The notes under the pieces: generated by a model | Told to the model about the DNA's origin: nothing | Databases searched by the model: none | The model's input: the letters and a program-made list of their open reading frames with translations, nothing else | Made by a program: the position numbers and the translations under genes | Shown: positions 55,577 to 63,899 of the stretch, one piece after another | How positions within the stretch are numbered: the first letter of the stretch is position 1 | How the letters are laid out: the number at the start of each line of letters is the position of its first letter | Assembly: GCA_003168335.1 (NCBI GenBank) | Contig: PMSM01000003.1 | Coordinates: 124,001 to 188,000 of the forward strand | From: Blastocatellia bacterium | Lineage (GTDB): Bacteria > Acidobacteriota > Blastocatellia > Pyrinomonadales > Pyrinomonadaceae | Length of the DNA stretch: 64,000 nucleotides | Direction: 5' to 3'

Positions 55577-56007
55577 AGCACTCACAAATTAAAACCATCT
55601 GGCCACGATTGATTGCTGCCTTACTGATAAGCGGCGTCATCCCTTTCCTGGGCGTGGCTCGCAATCAATGTGGACAGAGAGTCCCAGCGAACTTCAACTA
55701 TCCACAGTCTCAGGAAACCATTCAGGTGGATGCTGAAATAAAATCGAGATCGTTATCCGGCGTTGTGACCGATCCGAGTGGCTCCGTGGCTTCACGAGTT
55801 CTTGTGGAAAGAGTTCGGCCCGGTTGGGGAAAACGAATCATCGCCATCTTTAGCGACACTGATGGACGTTTTGCTTTTGCCGGAGCTAGTCCAGGAACTC
55901 ATTTTCTGAGGATTAGTAAGCCCGGATTCAATACGATGTTGCTGAAGGTTAGAGTAAGCGCGAAGGCCAAATCGACGCTACGAATTGACCTCAAACTTAG
56001 CAATTGA
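55573..56007 (+). CDS. Exported carboxypeptidase-regulatory-like domain protein
   Basis: The 144-residue protein overlaps the preceding stop by four bases. It has an N-terminal signal-like hydrophobic stretch (IKTIWPRLIAALLISGVIPFLG). The CarboxypepD_reg/CNA-B type beta-sandwich begins SLSGVVTDPSGSVASRVLVE and continues FSDTDGRFAFAGASPGTHFLRISKPGF. Position behind an RHS tip suggests an immunity or companion role for that periplasmic toxin; that is inference. Confidence 0.7.
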   Translation: MKHSQIKTIWPRLIAALLISGVIPFLGVARNQCGQRVPANFNYPQSQETIQVDAEIKSRSLSGVVTDPSGSVASRVLVERVRPGWGKRIIAIFSDTDGRFAFAGASPGTHFLRISKPGFNTMLLKVRVSAKAKSTLRIDLKLSN

Positions 56008-56205
56008 CCAAGGGCTCTGGCGGCGGATCGAGAACTTTATTCACAGTGCTGTTTTCAGCGTGGAAATAAATCCGCAAGTGATGCAGCGGCGACGGTTGAG
56101 TGAGATCTTTGGCAACTTTATCAAAATAGATAAAGAAACTTTATTCCATAGTAGTTGAGCGGCAATGACTTACGGGTTTGATAAAGCAGTTTTGAGGACT
56201 CTATC

Positions 56206-56970
56206 TTGTCTGCCCACTTTATGAGAGTGCTTTATTGCCTTAGGACGAAGTATTTAAACACAAGACCCGAGACGGTCATTCAACTAGTCTCGAATGGTGT
56301 TTTGAATTCGTGCGCGGCCGATGGATACTCGTTTACTCGAAAGCAGCTGAGAAAAGTAAAGGGAAGAATTGGAAGCTATGCCGGCTTAGTTACAACTGAA
56401 TTTGCGGCTAAACTTTTCCGAAGGACCCCGACTAACTTCATGACAAGATACGTACATAGTTTGTTGCTTATACCGGTTCAGATCAGAGATAACGGCCGGC
56501 GGTACTTCCGTCGGAAGGATTTAGAAAAGCTGATCGCGTCTCAAAAGCAATTCTTAAATTCAGCTGAGGTCCGCAAGATTCTCGAAATTGGTCCAACTCA
56601 GCTCTTTCGATTAGCGGCCACCGGCATTCTCAAACCAATTTCGGGCCCGCTTATCGACGGCTCCACCTTCAACGTTTTTAAGCGCAGTGACGTTGAAAGG
56701 CTTCATGAGGAGAGACAAGGGTTCAAGCGGGAACGCTTAGAGACGGGCGGCTCAGATCGTTTTGGTAGTCCGGCGGGCCCCCGAAGCCATCCAGTTCTTA
56801 GTGTGATAGAGCCCCGTGTTAAGCAGCTGCTGGCGGAAGCAACCGTCAACGGAACCCGGCTATCGGGCTTGAGCATTCATCGCGAGTTGCTGAAAGAAGG
56901 CTATGAAGCACATTTTAATACGGTCTACAGTTGCCTTCACCATTTAGCCAGGACAACCGCTCAACTGTAG
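56206..56970 (+). CDS. Multi-HTH DNA-binding protein upstream of the NACHT operon
   Basis: The 254-residue basic protein has several helix-turn-helix-like segments: TVIQLVSNGVL, FAAKLFRRTPTNFMTRYV, AEVRKILEIGPTQLFRLAATGIL and, near the end, LSIHRELLKEGYEAHFNTVYSCLHHL. The last resembles the HTH of IS21-type transposases or TniQ-like proteins. I infer a regulator or an element-derived DNA-binding protein. The transposon-like unit inserted exactly at its stop codon: the codon would be TAA before insertion and is TAG now, with no change in protein. It may once have been directly upstream of the NACHT pair. Confidence 0.65.
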   Translation: MSAHFMRVLYCLRTKYLNTRPETVIQLVSNGVLNSCAADGYSFTRKQLRKVKGRIGSYAGLVTTEFAAKLFRRTPTNFMTRYVHSLLLIPVQIRDNGRRYFRRKDLEKLIASQKQFLNSAEVRKILEIGPTQLFRLAATGILKPISGPLIDGSTFNVFKRSDVERLHEERQGFKRERLETGGSDRFGSPAGPRSHPVLSVIEPRVKQLLAEATVNGTRLSGLSIHRELLKEGYEAHFNTVYSCLHHLARTTAQL

Positions 56971-57010
56971 GTAGTGTCCTAATGAAGAAAAGATGCTATG
57001 GTTTTGTGGC

Positions 57011-57340
57011 ATGGAAAAGCAACCAAAGTGGTGGAGCGCCCGGACAAGAATCAGGGATAAAGACCCGTTGGAAGATGTAACGAGGATGGCCGAGGTAGCC
57101 TATGGCGCAAGCAGTAAATCCCGTGACTTTGCCGTGTTCAGCGTGTGGGAAGAACACGACGAGACCAAACCGTATGACTACCGATTAGTCTACTTTTCGC
57201 CCCTTGCCGCCCTGTTTTGCAAGACGATCATTGATAGCGGGGAATTTATGAGTCAGGAATGCGAGAGACCGTCCCCGGATGAGCCGGGACTGGCTTTAGC
57301 GGTAGGCGACGAGGCTACGGCATGGGATTTACTGAAGTGA
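57011..57340 (+). CDS. Passenger gene of the transposon-like unit, unknown function
   Basis: From the ATG at 57011 the product is 109 residues (MEKQPKWWSARTRIRDKDPL ... AVFSVWEEHDETKPYDYRLVYFSPLAALF). It is soluble, has no recognised motif, and is acidic towards the end. Its 3' end overlaps that of the convergent next gene by 88 bases, so one of the two stops may be less certain. Confidence 0.55.
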   Translation: MEKQPKWWSARTRIRDKDPLEDVTRMAEVAYGASSKSRDFAVFSVWEEHDETKPYDYRLVYFSPLAALFCKTIIDSGEFMSQECERPSPDEPGLALAVGDEATAWDLLK

Positions 57341-57606
57341 AGGTACTGAGGTGCAACTATCCGTTTATATCGCTCTTGAATGCTCTCTCCGGGAATCTCA
57401 GGCCCAAAGAGAATGCTGTCAGTTAAGCAGGGAATGTAATTGACAATGCCGTGAGAGTCCCCGGCCCCGTCTACCCTGCCGTTGGCGTAGATCGCTATCT
57501 CCCTGCCGTCGTCATATAGAATCTTGAAAATCGGATGATTGCCGTACTCACCAAGTGGAACGCCCGACGGGTAGGTGGCTTCTGATTTGGTTTGTGTCTT
57601 TAGCAT
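57253..57606 (-). CDS. Passenger gene of the transposon-like unit, unknown function
   Basis: The 117-residue product (GVPLGEYGNHPIFKILYDDG, REIAIYANGRVDGAGDSHGI) has a compact beta-rich centre with GNHPIFKI and YANGRV. I do not recognise it. The start could be ATG 57606 or GTG 57612. It lies 11 bases downstream of the next gene's stop and is probably cotranscribed with it. Confidence 0.6.
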   Translation of the reverse strand: MLKTQTKSEATYPSGVPLGEYGNHPIFKILYDDGREIAIYANGRVDGAGDSHGIVNYIPCLTDSILFGPEIPGESIQERYKRIVAPQYLHFSKSHAVASSPTAKASPGSSGDGLSHS

Positions 57607-57617
57607 CCTCACTAATT

Positions 57618-58106
57618 TCAGCCACTTTGTAGCTGAGAAATGATTACTCCGATCCTTCGCTGTCTGGTGTGTATCCAGTCAACATAATGCCTATCAACCG
57701 CGTGAACCGGAGCAGCAAAATCCACCGTTTCAGCGGAAAAGTATGCCGCCGAAGTTTCGTTAACGCTTTGCCGAATGTACCGTTCCGTTCTTGACTCCCA
57801 GTCCTTCGCTTTAGGCCAGTCAACACTCATGCCCTTGCCATGATCCAGTAACTGCTGACCCTCTTCCGCGAAGGCGCTCAATTGCCTTATGATCTCGGCT
57901 TTCTCTTTTTCCGTCTTGGAACCGCTAGCTGCGTTGGGAGGCAGAACCATCCTTTGCTGAGAGGCTTGTGCCTTCTTGTAGCCCTTGTCAACGATCCAAG
58001 CAGCAAGCCCGCCAGCGATCCCGAAGGCAAAGAAAAAGAACAGCACAAAGGCCAACGTTGACTCTATACCAAGAGCATCACGAATAAACTTTATTGTAGT
58101 AAACAT
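57618..58106 (-). CDS. Membrane-anchored passenger protein, unknown function
   Basis: From the ATG at 58106 the product is 162 residues. It has one membrane span near residues 15-38 (STLAFVLFFFFAFGIAGGLAAWIV), a coiled or helical segment, and an outer or inner domain with EEGQQLLDHGKGMSVDWPKA and DFAAPVHAVDRHYVDWIHTR. No known family was recognised. Together with the downstream gene it is the main coding content of the unit. Confidence 0.6.
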   Translation of the reverse strand: MFTTIKFIRDALGIESTLAFVLFFFFAFGIAGGLAAWIVDKGYKKAQASQQRMVLPPNAASGSKTEKEKAEIIRQLSAFAEEGQQLLDHGKGMSVDWPKAKDWESRTERYIRQSVNETSAAYFSAETVDFAAPVHAVDRHYVDWIHTRQRRIGVIISQLQSG

Positions 58107-58430
58107 GCGCCTATGCCGAAGCAGCGAACTTGGCAAGGCTACGCTTGAAGCGGATGCGGGGTCAAGAGATTGTCGTAATACGGCTTTCAGGTGGACGGGG
58201 GTGGTGGTGAAGGCGGTCGATCCTGTACCAGAGAACGGAAAACGACACCACTAATTCTCTATTAGGACACTACCCAACTGTAAGCGATATGGCATGAATG
58301 GTTGACTTGATGTATATTACTTCACAATTCTCTGCCTCTTGTCCTAGATCCATCGACGACTCCAAAAACGCCACGGCAAGAGTAGACGGATTAATCTCAG
58401 TTACGTGTCGTCAATACGTGGAGGTAGCTG

Positions 58431-60221
58431 ATGTCCCTAAAGCATCTTTCCACTGGCAAGAGCGCCCAGTTTTTTCGCCCTAATCCTCGCAGACGCATTA
58501 GCAAAACGGCGGCTACCGAGCTTGTTAAGAAAATATCATCCCCTCGTAGCGGAAGAATTCAGGAAAAAAAGATCCGTGAATCGCTTACGATTGATGGATC
58601 GATCATACACATAACCTACGTTTGTTTTCCCGTTGATTCAGAGCCCACGTTCCTTGCCGGGTCAGGTCTAAAAGAAACTAGATACGCATATTTCTTATTG
58701 ATTGAGGCGCCCGAAACGATCGCCGTTTTCAAGCGCAGCGTCGAAGGTATGATGCAAGCCCTGTCTCGTTTTATCTTGCCATGGAAGTATGAAGAGCTTG
58801 GCGGTGTTTATGCAGCCAACAATCCCGCATTCGAGAAGATCTCTCTGCGAGCAATGTCAGTAGCCGCAAATGTTGTCAAACGGCGCAGTCTCGAGGCCGA
58901 TAACCTCGCAGAGTCCATGGCAGTCGTTGGCGTTCACCGATCTATCCCGTACAGCTTTCGAGCTCGCGGCACTGAAGGCACACATACAATCTCTCCTGGA
59001 AGCGCCCGAATATCGCGCCGCGACACGCGCACACAGCTAGAGGAATTAGTCAGATGGGTGATGCGGACCGGAACCGAGCTGAAGGGAGGGGCAGGAAACT
59101 ATCCAAAGACGTTCCTCGCCGAGTTTTGCACAGCGGTGCCCTTGAGTGAAATACCTACCGGTACGAGGCCAAATGCAATCCTATTTGATTTTTCGGAGTT
59201 AAGGGCGAATTGGGAGGATGCACCCGGTGACTATGAATTCAAATTAATGCACTCCACACGATCAAATACCGGACACATCCTATCTGAAAAGGAAATACTC
59301 GCACTCTTAGCAATGGCGGAACAGGTGCTGACGATTGACGGCGGCGACATTTCATACACGTCACCGCGCGACAAGGCTCACGTCGTCGGCCATATTCGAA
59401 TGAACAAGAACAGCATTAGTGTTCGATCTGGACTGCTGGACCAAATAACGATTCGCAACCTTGGCGTTTCGAAACGCCTAAGCACGTACGCGAACGAGGA
59501 GGGTAATTTTCTTATTACATTCTCGGAACCCGAATACGGATATGCCCACCGTCAATTGTTCCGTGACATGAGCCTGCTCGGAAGTATAGACGGCATGCTG
59601 CGGATTTTTGAGCCGCAAGCTGCGCTATCGAAGGTCACGGCAGAAAAGGCACCCTCGAAGACTGAGTTTAAGAAAAACGGGATCTTTCGATTCGTAGAAG
59701 ACTCTAATGTACCCGCTGGCGCGCATTTAGTTTGTGATGACTTCGGCGATGAATGGGCAGATTATATTGCTGTAGACACTACGTCCACTCCTCCTCATTT
59801 GCAATTTCTTCATTGCAAACATGGAAAGAAATCAAGCAGTGCTAGCGGACTTCAAGAGCCAATAGGCCAAGCCATCAAAAACCTTTCTAGAATGTTCCGC
59901 GGGAGCGAGTTCTTCGCCACTAAGGTTAATGGCAAATGGAGTCAGAAATATTCTACAACTCAGATTCCGCGGATTCGACGCGGCGCAAGTGCCAACGACC
60001 TGAATAAAGCGTTTAAAGCCGTTCTCAGCGATCCAAACACTGAACGCTCGGTAGTCTTGGTACTGTCGAGCATATCGCTCAAACAACTCACTGATGCGTT
60101 CAATGCGCTAAAGGCTGGCACAGCAAAGCCACACGTATCGCAGTTACTCTGGCTTCTCTCCGAGTTCATCGCAGCATGTCGTGAGCACGGTGTGCGTCCA
60201 CACGTGATTTGTCAGCCGTAA
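58431..60221 (+). CDS. Nuclease-like partner of the NACHT protein
   Basis: The 596-residue protein starts after a GGAGG site. The first 430 residues are not recognised. Near residues 434-490, DDFGDEWADYIAVD, LQFLHCKHGKKSS and GLQEPIGQAIKNL match the spacing of a PD-(D/E)xK nuclease (acidic, then xxK, then Gln in a helix). The gene ends 22 bases before the NACHT gene and is clearly in one operon with it. I infer a defence function in which this protein is nuclease effector or target-binding partner. Confidence 0.7.
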   Translation: MSLKHLSTGKSAQFFRPNPRRRISKTAATELVKKISSPRSGRIQEKKIRESLTIDGSIIHITYVCFPVDSEPTFLAGSGLKETRYAYFLLIEAPETIAVFKRSVEGMMQALSRFILPWKYEELGGVYAANNPAFEKISLRAMSVAANVVKRRSLEADNLAESMAVVGVHRSIPYSFRARGTEGTHTISPGSARISRRDTRTQLEELVRWVMRTGTELKGGAGNYPKTFLAEFCTAVPLSEIPTGTRPNAILFDFSELRANWEDAPGDYEFKLMHSTRSNTGHILSEKEILALLAMAEQVLTIDGGDISYTSPRDKAHVVGHIRMNKNSISVRSGLLDQITIRNLGVSKRLSTYANEEGNFLITFSEPEYGYAHRQLFRDMSLLGSIDGMLRIFEPQAALSKVTAEKAPSKTEFKKNGIFRFVEDSNVPAGAHLVCDDFGDEWADYIAVDTTSTPPHLQFLHCKHGKKSSSASGLQEPIGQAIKNLSRMFRGSEFFATKVNGKWSQKYSTTQIPRIRRGASANDLNKAFKAVLSDPNTERSVVLVLSSISLKQLTDAFNALKAGTAKPHVSQLLWLLSEFIAACREHGVRPHVICQP

Positions 60222-60243
60222 TCTGGGAGATGTTGAACCGGGC

Positions 60244-62703
60244 ATGAAACAAAACAGAAAAGACTCTTCTGATCATAAACAATCCGAAATAATCATTTCC
60301 TTTTCCTCAGAAGCGCTGCTTCAGCAAGCAGTATCGGGTCTGCTAGTCCGAATGCCGGACATCACGGATGTCCAGATCTTGCAAGGTCCACTGGAGACTG
60401 GGAAGGACATAGTCTTCAATATCCGAGGCGGGTTCGGTGAGCAAATACCTTGTGCCTGCGTAGTTAAGAATACAAGAATTACTGGAAGCGTGAGCAAGCC
60501 CGGCGGCGCGCGGACCATTTACTTTCAGGCGGAACAGGCGTTCGATTCAAAGTATTCGAACGCCGACGGTAGAGATACTGTCGTTGAAAGGGTTTATGTT
60601 GTAACGCCTTATGATTTGCCTCCAGCAACAGTCGCCTCCATTAGTGGCAAACTTAAAGAACGATCTGGCCGAGTTAAGTTTATTGGCGGATCTAGGCTCT
60701 TTGATTTATTCAAGCAGTATTGGCCTGACTATCTGGCTGATGAAGCTTCACTCATTGAACTGCACCTCAAACACATTAAGGATCTTCTCGCTGAAGAGGA
60801 GCCCCTCCACGCGCTTGCTTTCCACTATAGCCTGGGTTCAGTGTCGTCAAGATTGGCTTCTGTCTATGTTACGCAAGGCTTCCATCGCGAGATTCGCGCA
60901 TATAAGTTCGGTCCGGTTGTTACCTCATCATTATCCTCAACCCGGGTTCTGAGCGAAAAACTAGACAAAGATTCAATTCTGAAATTAAGGAAGGCATACG
61001 CAAAATGCGATCGAGCTCTAGAATACCTGAATGAGTGGGATCTATGTTCATCTACATATGACGCAAATGAATTGAAAGTATCGTCACACCGATTCTTTGA
61101 GGAACTCTTAGGCGAATGGGAAAGGACGGTGCCTCGGGCGCAAAATGACAGCCAGGCAAGTCTTTTCTTTAGGCCCGTCCGTCTCCCGGCGCCAGAGCGG
61201 TTGGTAGATCTTATGAATAACCTGCTCGTTCAGCGCGACGCCTGCCTTTCACCGTTAGTAGAAAAGCTCAGAGAACTCAACCGAACTGTCACGTCTTCAT
61301 CATTTGAAGGTATTACTGCATTGTCTGACCATAATTATCTGGATGCTTGTTACCTCAACGAATGTGCGCGACTTGCTCCTGAAGGTCTCTTCTCGTATTC
61401 AAACGCATCACTTAACATTAATTTCCCCAAAGACATCTTAGAACAGTGGGGTAAGGCCTTACTGATTGTTGGTGCGCCGGGTTTCGGAAAAACTTCATTT
61501 TGCAAGTGGAACGCTCTTCTGGACGCTGAGCGGTTCACTCTCGGAGAATCAAATATTCTCCCGATATACGTCCCGCTTAACAAGTTTTCGAGAACGCAAG
61601 TTACCTCTTTTGAAGAGACCTTCCTAATGGCATTGGGGCATTCGGCACTCATAACACAATCTGACGTTAGTGTGCGTCCTCGCATACGGCTATATCTCGA
61701 TGGATTGGATGAAATTGCGTCAACCGAGCGTCGAAGAGCTGTAGTCTCTTTAGCTCGAAGTGGTGCAGAAGAATACTCGGATTCGCAAGTGGTGATGACA
61801 TCTCGAGATTATGTCTCCGCCAATTTGCTGGATGGGGTTCCCAAAGTCTATTTAAGCGAATTTAGCGATTCAGATGTTAAGGATCTTATCAACAAGTGGC
61901 TCGGGCTAAACACCGAAGGTAACAAGCAGTTTCAGTTACAGCTAAGGAGCTTACCAACGCTTCACCACCTATTACGAACGCCTCTTCTCGCAACGCTTGT
62001 AATAATGGTTTTCAAGCAAACGGGTAGGTTGCCGGAAAGTAAGTCTCGTCTATATGAGGTTTTCATTGACCTCTTGTCAGGTGGTTGGGACGTGGCCAAG
62101 GGAATCCTTCGGGGCTCAAAATATGGGCAGAAAATTAAGGTCATCATCCTTGGTTCGCTGGCAGGGAAGCTACACATGCTCCGCAGGAGAGAGTTTAACG
62201 ATGACGATATCAGGAATGCAATCGAGTCTTCACTTCTTGGATTGAACCTAACAGACTGGGAACTCCTGCGCGATGAACTCATAGGAGACGGTCTTATTGG
62301 CCAGAGCGGCGGGACACTCTACTTTTCACATCTATCCTTTCAAGAGTTTTTGGCTGCCAAGGTCTTCATGGGAAATCCACGTCCCACTTTGAGCCAACAC
62401 GCCCTGGACCTTTATCTTTTTGGTGACGATTGGTGGAAAGAAGTCCTAAAGTTCTACATTAGCCTTTCATCAAATCCAAACGTGGTCACTATGTGGCTAA
62501 CGGACCAACTAGGAAGAGTCACAAAACGAAAATTCGAGAAAATATCCGTGGCGAACATATTGGAGCTCTTAGGTAGTATTGTCGAATCGTTTCCGACTTT
62601 CCCCTTGGAAGAGTTGGCTGGATCAATGGGCGAAATAGTTGATAAAGAGAAGACTTTGTACTTTTTGAGGGATGTCCGGCGACAAATATTTGAAACCGAA
62701 TAG
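60244..62703 (+). CDS. NACHT-type STAND NTPase with Mrr-like N-terminus
   Basis: In the 819-residue protein, residues about 15-175 resemble an Mrr/PD-(D/E)xK nuclease (LETGKDIVFNIRGGFGEQIP, CACVVKNTRITGSVSK, YFQAEQAF, VERVYVVTPYDLP). A helical linker precedes the NACHT domain: Walker A LLIVGAPGFGKTSFCKW (about 407-423), Walker B RIRLYLDGLDEIASTERR (about 480-497) and the sensor VVMTSRDY. The C-terminus (LYFSHLSFQEFLAAKVF and helices) is short and lacks long TPR repeats. Bacterial NACHT proteins with nuclease ends protect against phage. The acidic-xxK motif reads VVK, so nuclease activity needs proof. Confidence 0.85.
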   Translation: MKQNRKDSSDHKQSEIIISFSSEALLQQAVSGLLVRMPDITDVQILQGPLETGKDIVFNIRGGFGEQIPCACVVKNTRITGSVSKPGGARTIYFQAEQAFDSKYSNADGRDTVVERVYVVTPYDLPPATVASISGKLKERSGRVKFIGGSRLFDLFKQYWPDYLADEASLIELHLKHIKDLLAEEEPLHALAFHYSLGSVSSRLASVYVTQGFHREIRAYKFGPVVTSSLSSTRVLSEKLDKDSILKLRKAYAKCDRALEYLNEWDLCSSTYDANELKVSSHRFFEELLGEWERTVPRAQNDSQASLFFRPVRLPAPERLVDLMNNLLVQRDACLSPLVEKLRELNRTVTSSSFEGITALSDHNYLDACYLNECARLAPEGLFSYSNASLNINFPKDILEQWGKALLIVGAPGFGKTSFCKWNALLDAERFTLGESNILPIYVPLNKFSRTQVTSFEETFLMALGHSALITQSDVSVRPRIRLYLDGLDEIASTERRRAVVSLARSGAEEYSDSQVVMTSRDYVSANLLDGVPKVYLSEFSDSDVKDLINKWLGLNTEGNKQFQLQLRSLPTLHHLLRTPLLATLVIMVFKQTGRLPESKSRLYEVFIDLLSGGWDVAKGILRGSKYGQKIKVIILGSLAGKLHMLRRREFNDDDIRNAIESSLLGLNLTDWELLRDELIGDGLIGQSGGTLYFSHLSFQEFLAAKVFMGNPRPTLSQHALDLYLFGDDWWKEVLKFYISLSSNPNVVTMWLTDQLGRVTKRKFEKISVANILELLGSIVESFPTFPLEELAGSMGEIVDKEKTLYFLRDVRRQIFETE

Positions 62704-62864
62704 CAGTTGCATCTAAGGGAGCTCTATCTTAGATTGGTACTTGTTTCTAGGAAGGGTTACAACACTATGCGTGCGTTTCCGTTCAAATCTCCTTCGACTC
62801 GCGGCGTGATTTCGCTATGATGGCCACATGAAAACCGGGCCTGCATTGCCAGCGCCCGAAAGCG

Positions 62865-63014
62865 ATGGAACGCCGTTTTGAGGAGTTTGAGCGCCTGTTC
62901 TGAGCCGTCGTTTCCGTTTCCAAGTCAGGCGTTGAGAAAAGAAGAAGCGAAGGAACGGCTGGAGAATTGGCGACAACGCGCGAAACGGAGAGGCGCGCCA
63001 AGAAGATGTCCTAA
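62865..63014 (+). pseudogene. Small conserved element-type gene broken by an in-frame TGA
   Basis: The frame reads MERRFEEFERLF, TGA (62901-62903), then AVVSVSKSGVEKRRSEGTAG and on to TAA at 63012. It resembles small proteins of mobile elements with F(D/E)xFxxLxRAVxxVPKxEVxxRE, where the TGA position would be Arg (CGA). A single C-to-T change fits. Selenocysteine readthrough is formally possible in a selD-bearing genome but unlikely. Confidence 0.45.
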
Positions 63015-63038
63015 CCTTAACCCACAAAGGAGACAGCG

Positions 63039-63134
63039 ATGGCTACCAAGAAGAAGGCCGCAAAGAAGGCTACAAAGAAAAAAGGTGGAAAGTCTGGCTG
63101 GGGCGGGGCAAAAAAGTCAGCGAAGAAAAGATAG
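63039..63134 (+). CDS. 31-residue lysine-rich peptide (histone H1-tail-like)
   Basis: An AAAGGAG site lies six bases before the ATG. The product is MATKKKAAKKATKKKGG followed by KSGWGGAKKSAKKR, nearly half lysine. It resembles the AAKK-type tails of bacterial histone-like proteins. The ribosome site and the composition support it. I infer DNA or RNA binding. Confidence 0.55.
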   Translation: MATKKKAAKKATKKKGGKSGWGGAKKSAKKR

Positions 63135-63171
63135 TGGTGCGCGGCTAACCAAATGTTTCGGAGGTTCACGC

Positions 63172-63582
63172 ATGAAAGTGCCACTAACAGCGATTTACGA
63201 GCGCCTTGACTTTGCGTCAGATCGCTTATCAACGCAGATTCGAACATTGACGCTCGGGGTTCTTGCTTTGGTATGGCTCTTTCTTTCTGGGGGTAAGGAC
63301 GTACCCGCTCTAAAGCTCAGAGCGGGTCACAAGCAACTCCTTGTGCTTGCGGGGCTATGCGTATTGACCTTCTTGATAGATGCTGTTCAGTATTGGGCAT
63401 CCTACCTGTCCTCAAACGCGGTAAGACGAGAGGCAGAGAGTCAAGATCAGACAGAAGCCGAGTACGACGAAGCCAGCTTTATGCGCCGATTGCAGCAGGG
63501 CAGTTTTTGGGCTAAGCAGATAACCGCAGTCCTCGCGACTGCGTGGCTATTGGTGATTCTCATTCTGAGCATCGCAGGATAG
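63172..63582 (+). CDS. Membrane protein of unknown function
   Basis: I start at the ATG at 63172, which has CGGAGG nine bases before it. The 136-residue product has three hydrophobic segments: LTLGVLALVWLFLSGG, QLLVLAGLCVLTFLIDAVQYWA and ITAVLATAWLLVILILSIAG. A polar acidic loop (REAESQDQTEAEYDEASF) lies between the second and third. It lies 37 bases after the lysine-rich peptide gene, on the same strand. The family is unknown. Confidence 0.7.
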   Translation: MKVPLTAIYERLDFASDRLSTQIRTLTLGVLALVWLFLSGGKDVPALKLRAGHKQLLVLAGLCVLTFLIDAVQYWASYLSSNAVRREAESQDQTEAEYDEASFMRRLQQGSFWAKQITAVLATAWLLVILILSIAG

Positions 63583-63899
63583 AGTCGCGCATCAGCATTA
63601 ACGGCCATCGTGAAAGCAGGATGCTGCCGACGCCACAGCCTGCTGGAGAAGGCCGGATCTCTGAGTTGGCACCGATCGGCAAAGCCGAGCTCAAGTTCAT
63701 CGACACCCCGAAACGACTCACAAGGACGACATCAGGGCAGTGGTGTTGCTAGCCTCTTCCGGAGGATAGGGCCGTAGGCTCTCTCTACAATTCTTGGTCT
63801 GGGCCGATTACAGGTATGCGTTCCGTTGTAATGATGTTTGCTCACTCGAGTGAGTTCCTCTGTTCAACCGCACTTACACAACGAATACCGCTTGACTAA
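63583..63899. other. Spacer without a convincing gene
   Basis: A 69-residue open frame crosses this stretch, but it has no ribosome site and overlaps the previous gene. CTCACTCGAGTGAG (63841-63854) is a perfect palindrome that could be an operator. Confidence 0.4.

Larger units (their letters stand above)
56970..58274. mobile_element. Transposase-less transposon-like unit with 14-bp TIRs and 8-bp target duplication
   Basis: GGTAGTGTCCTAAT (56970-56983) and ATTAGGACACTACC (58261-58274) are perfect terminal inverted repeats. They are flanked by the direct repeat CAACTGTA (56962-56969 and 58275-58282), an exact 8-bp target duplication. Inside are three genes of unknown function and no transposase. 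The ends and the 8-bp duplication recall the IS1595 superfamily, from memory. It would move with a transposase supplied in trans, like a mobile insertion cassette. Confidence 0.88.

Noticed and set aside
57000-58260. Degenerate transposase within the TIR-bounded unit
   Set aside because: None of the three genes shows a DDE-type motif or transposase-like HTH, and the largest is a membrane-anchored protein.
63543-63752. 69-residue frame after the membrane protein gene
   Set aside because: It starts inside the preceding gene in another frame without a ribosome site.
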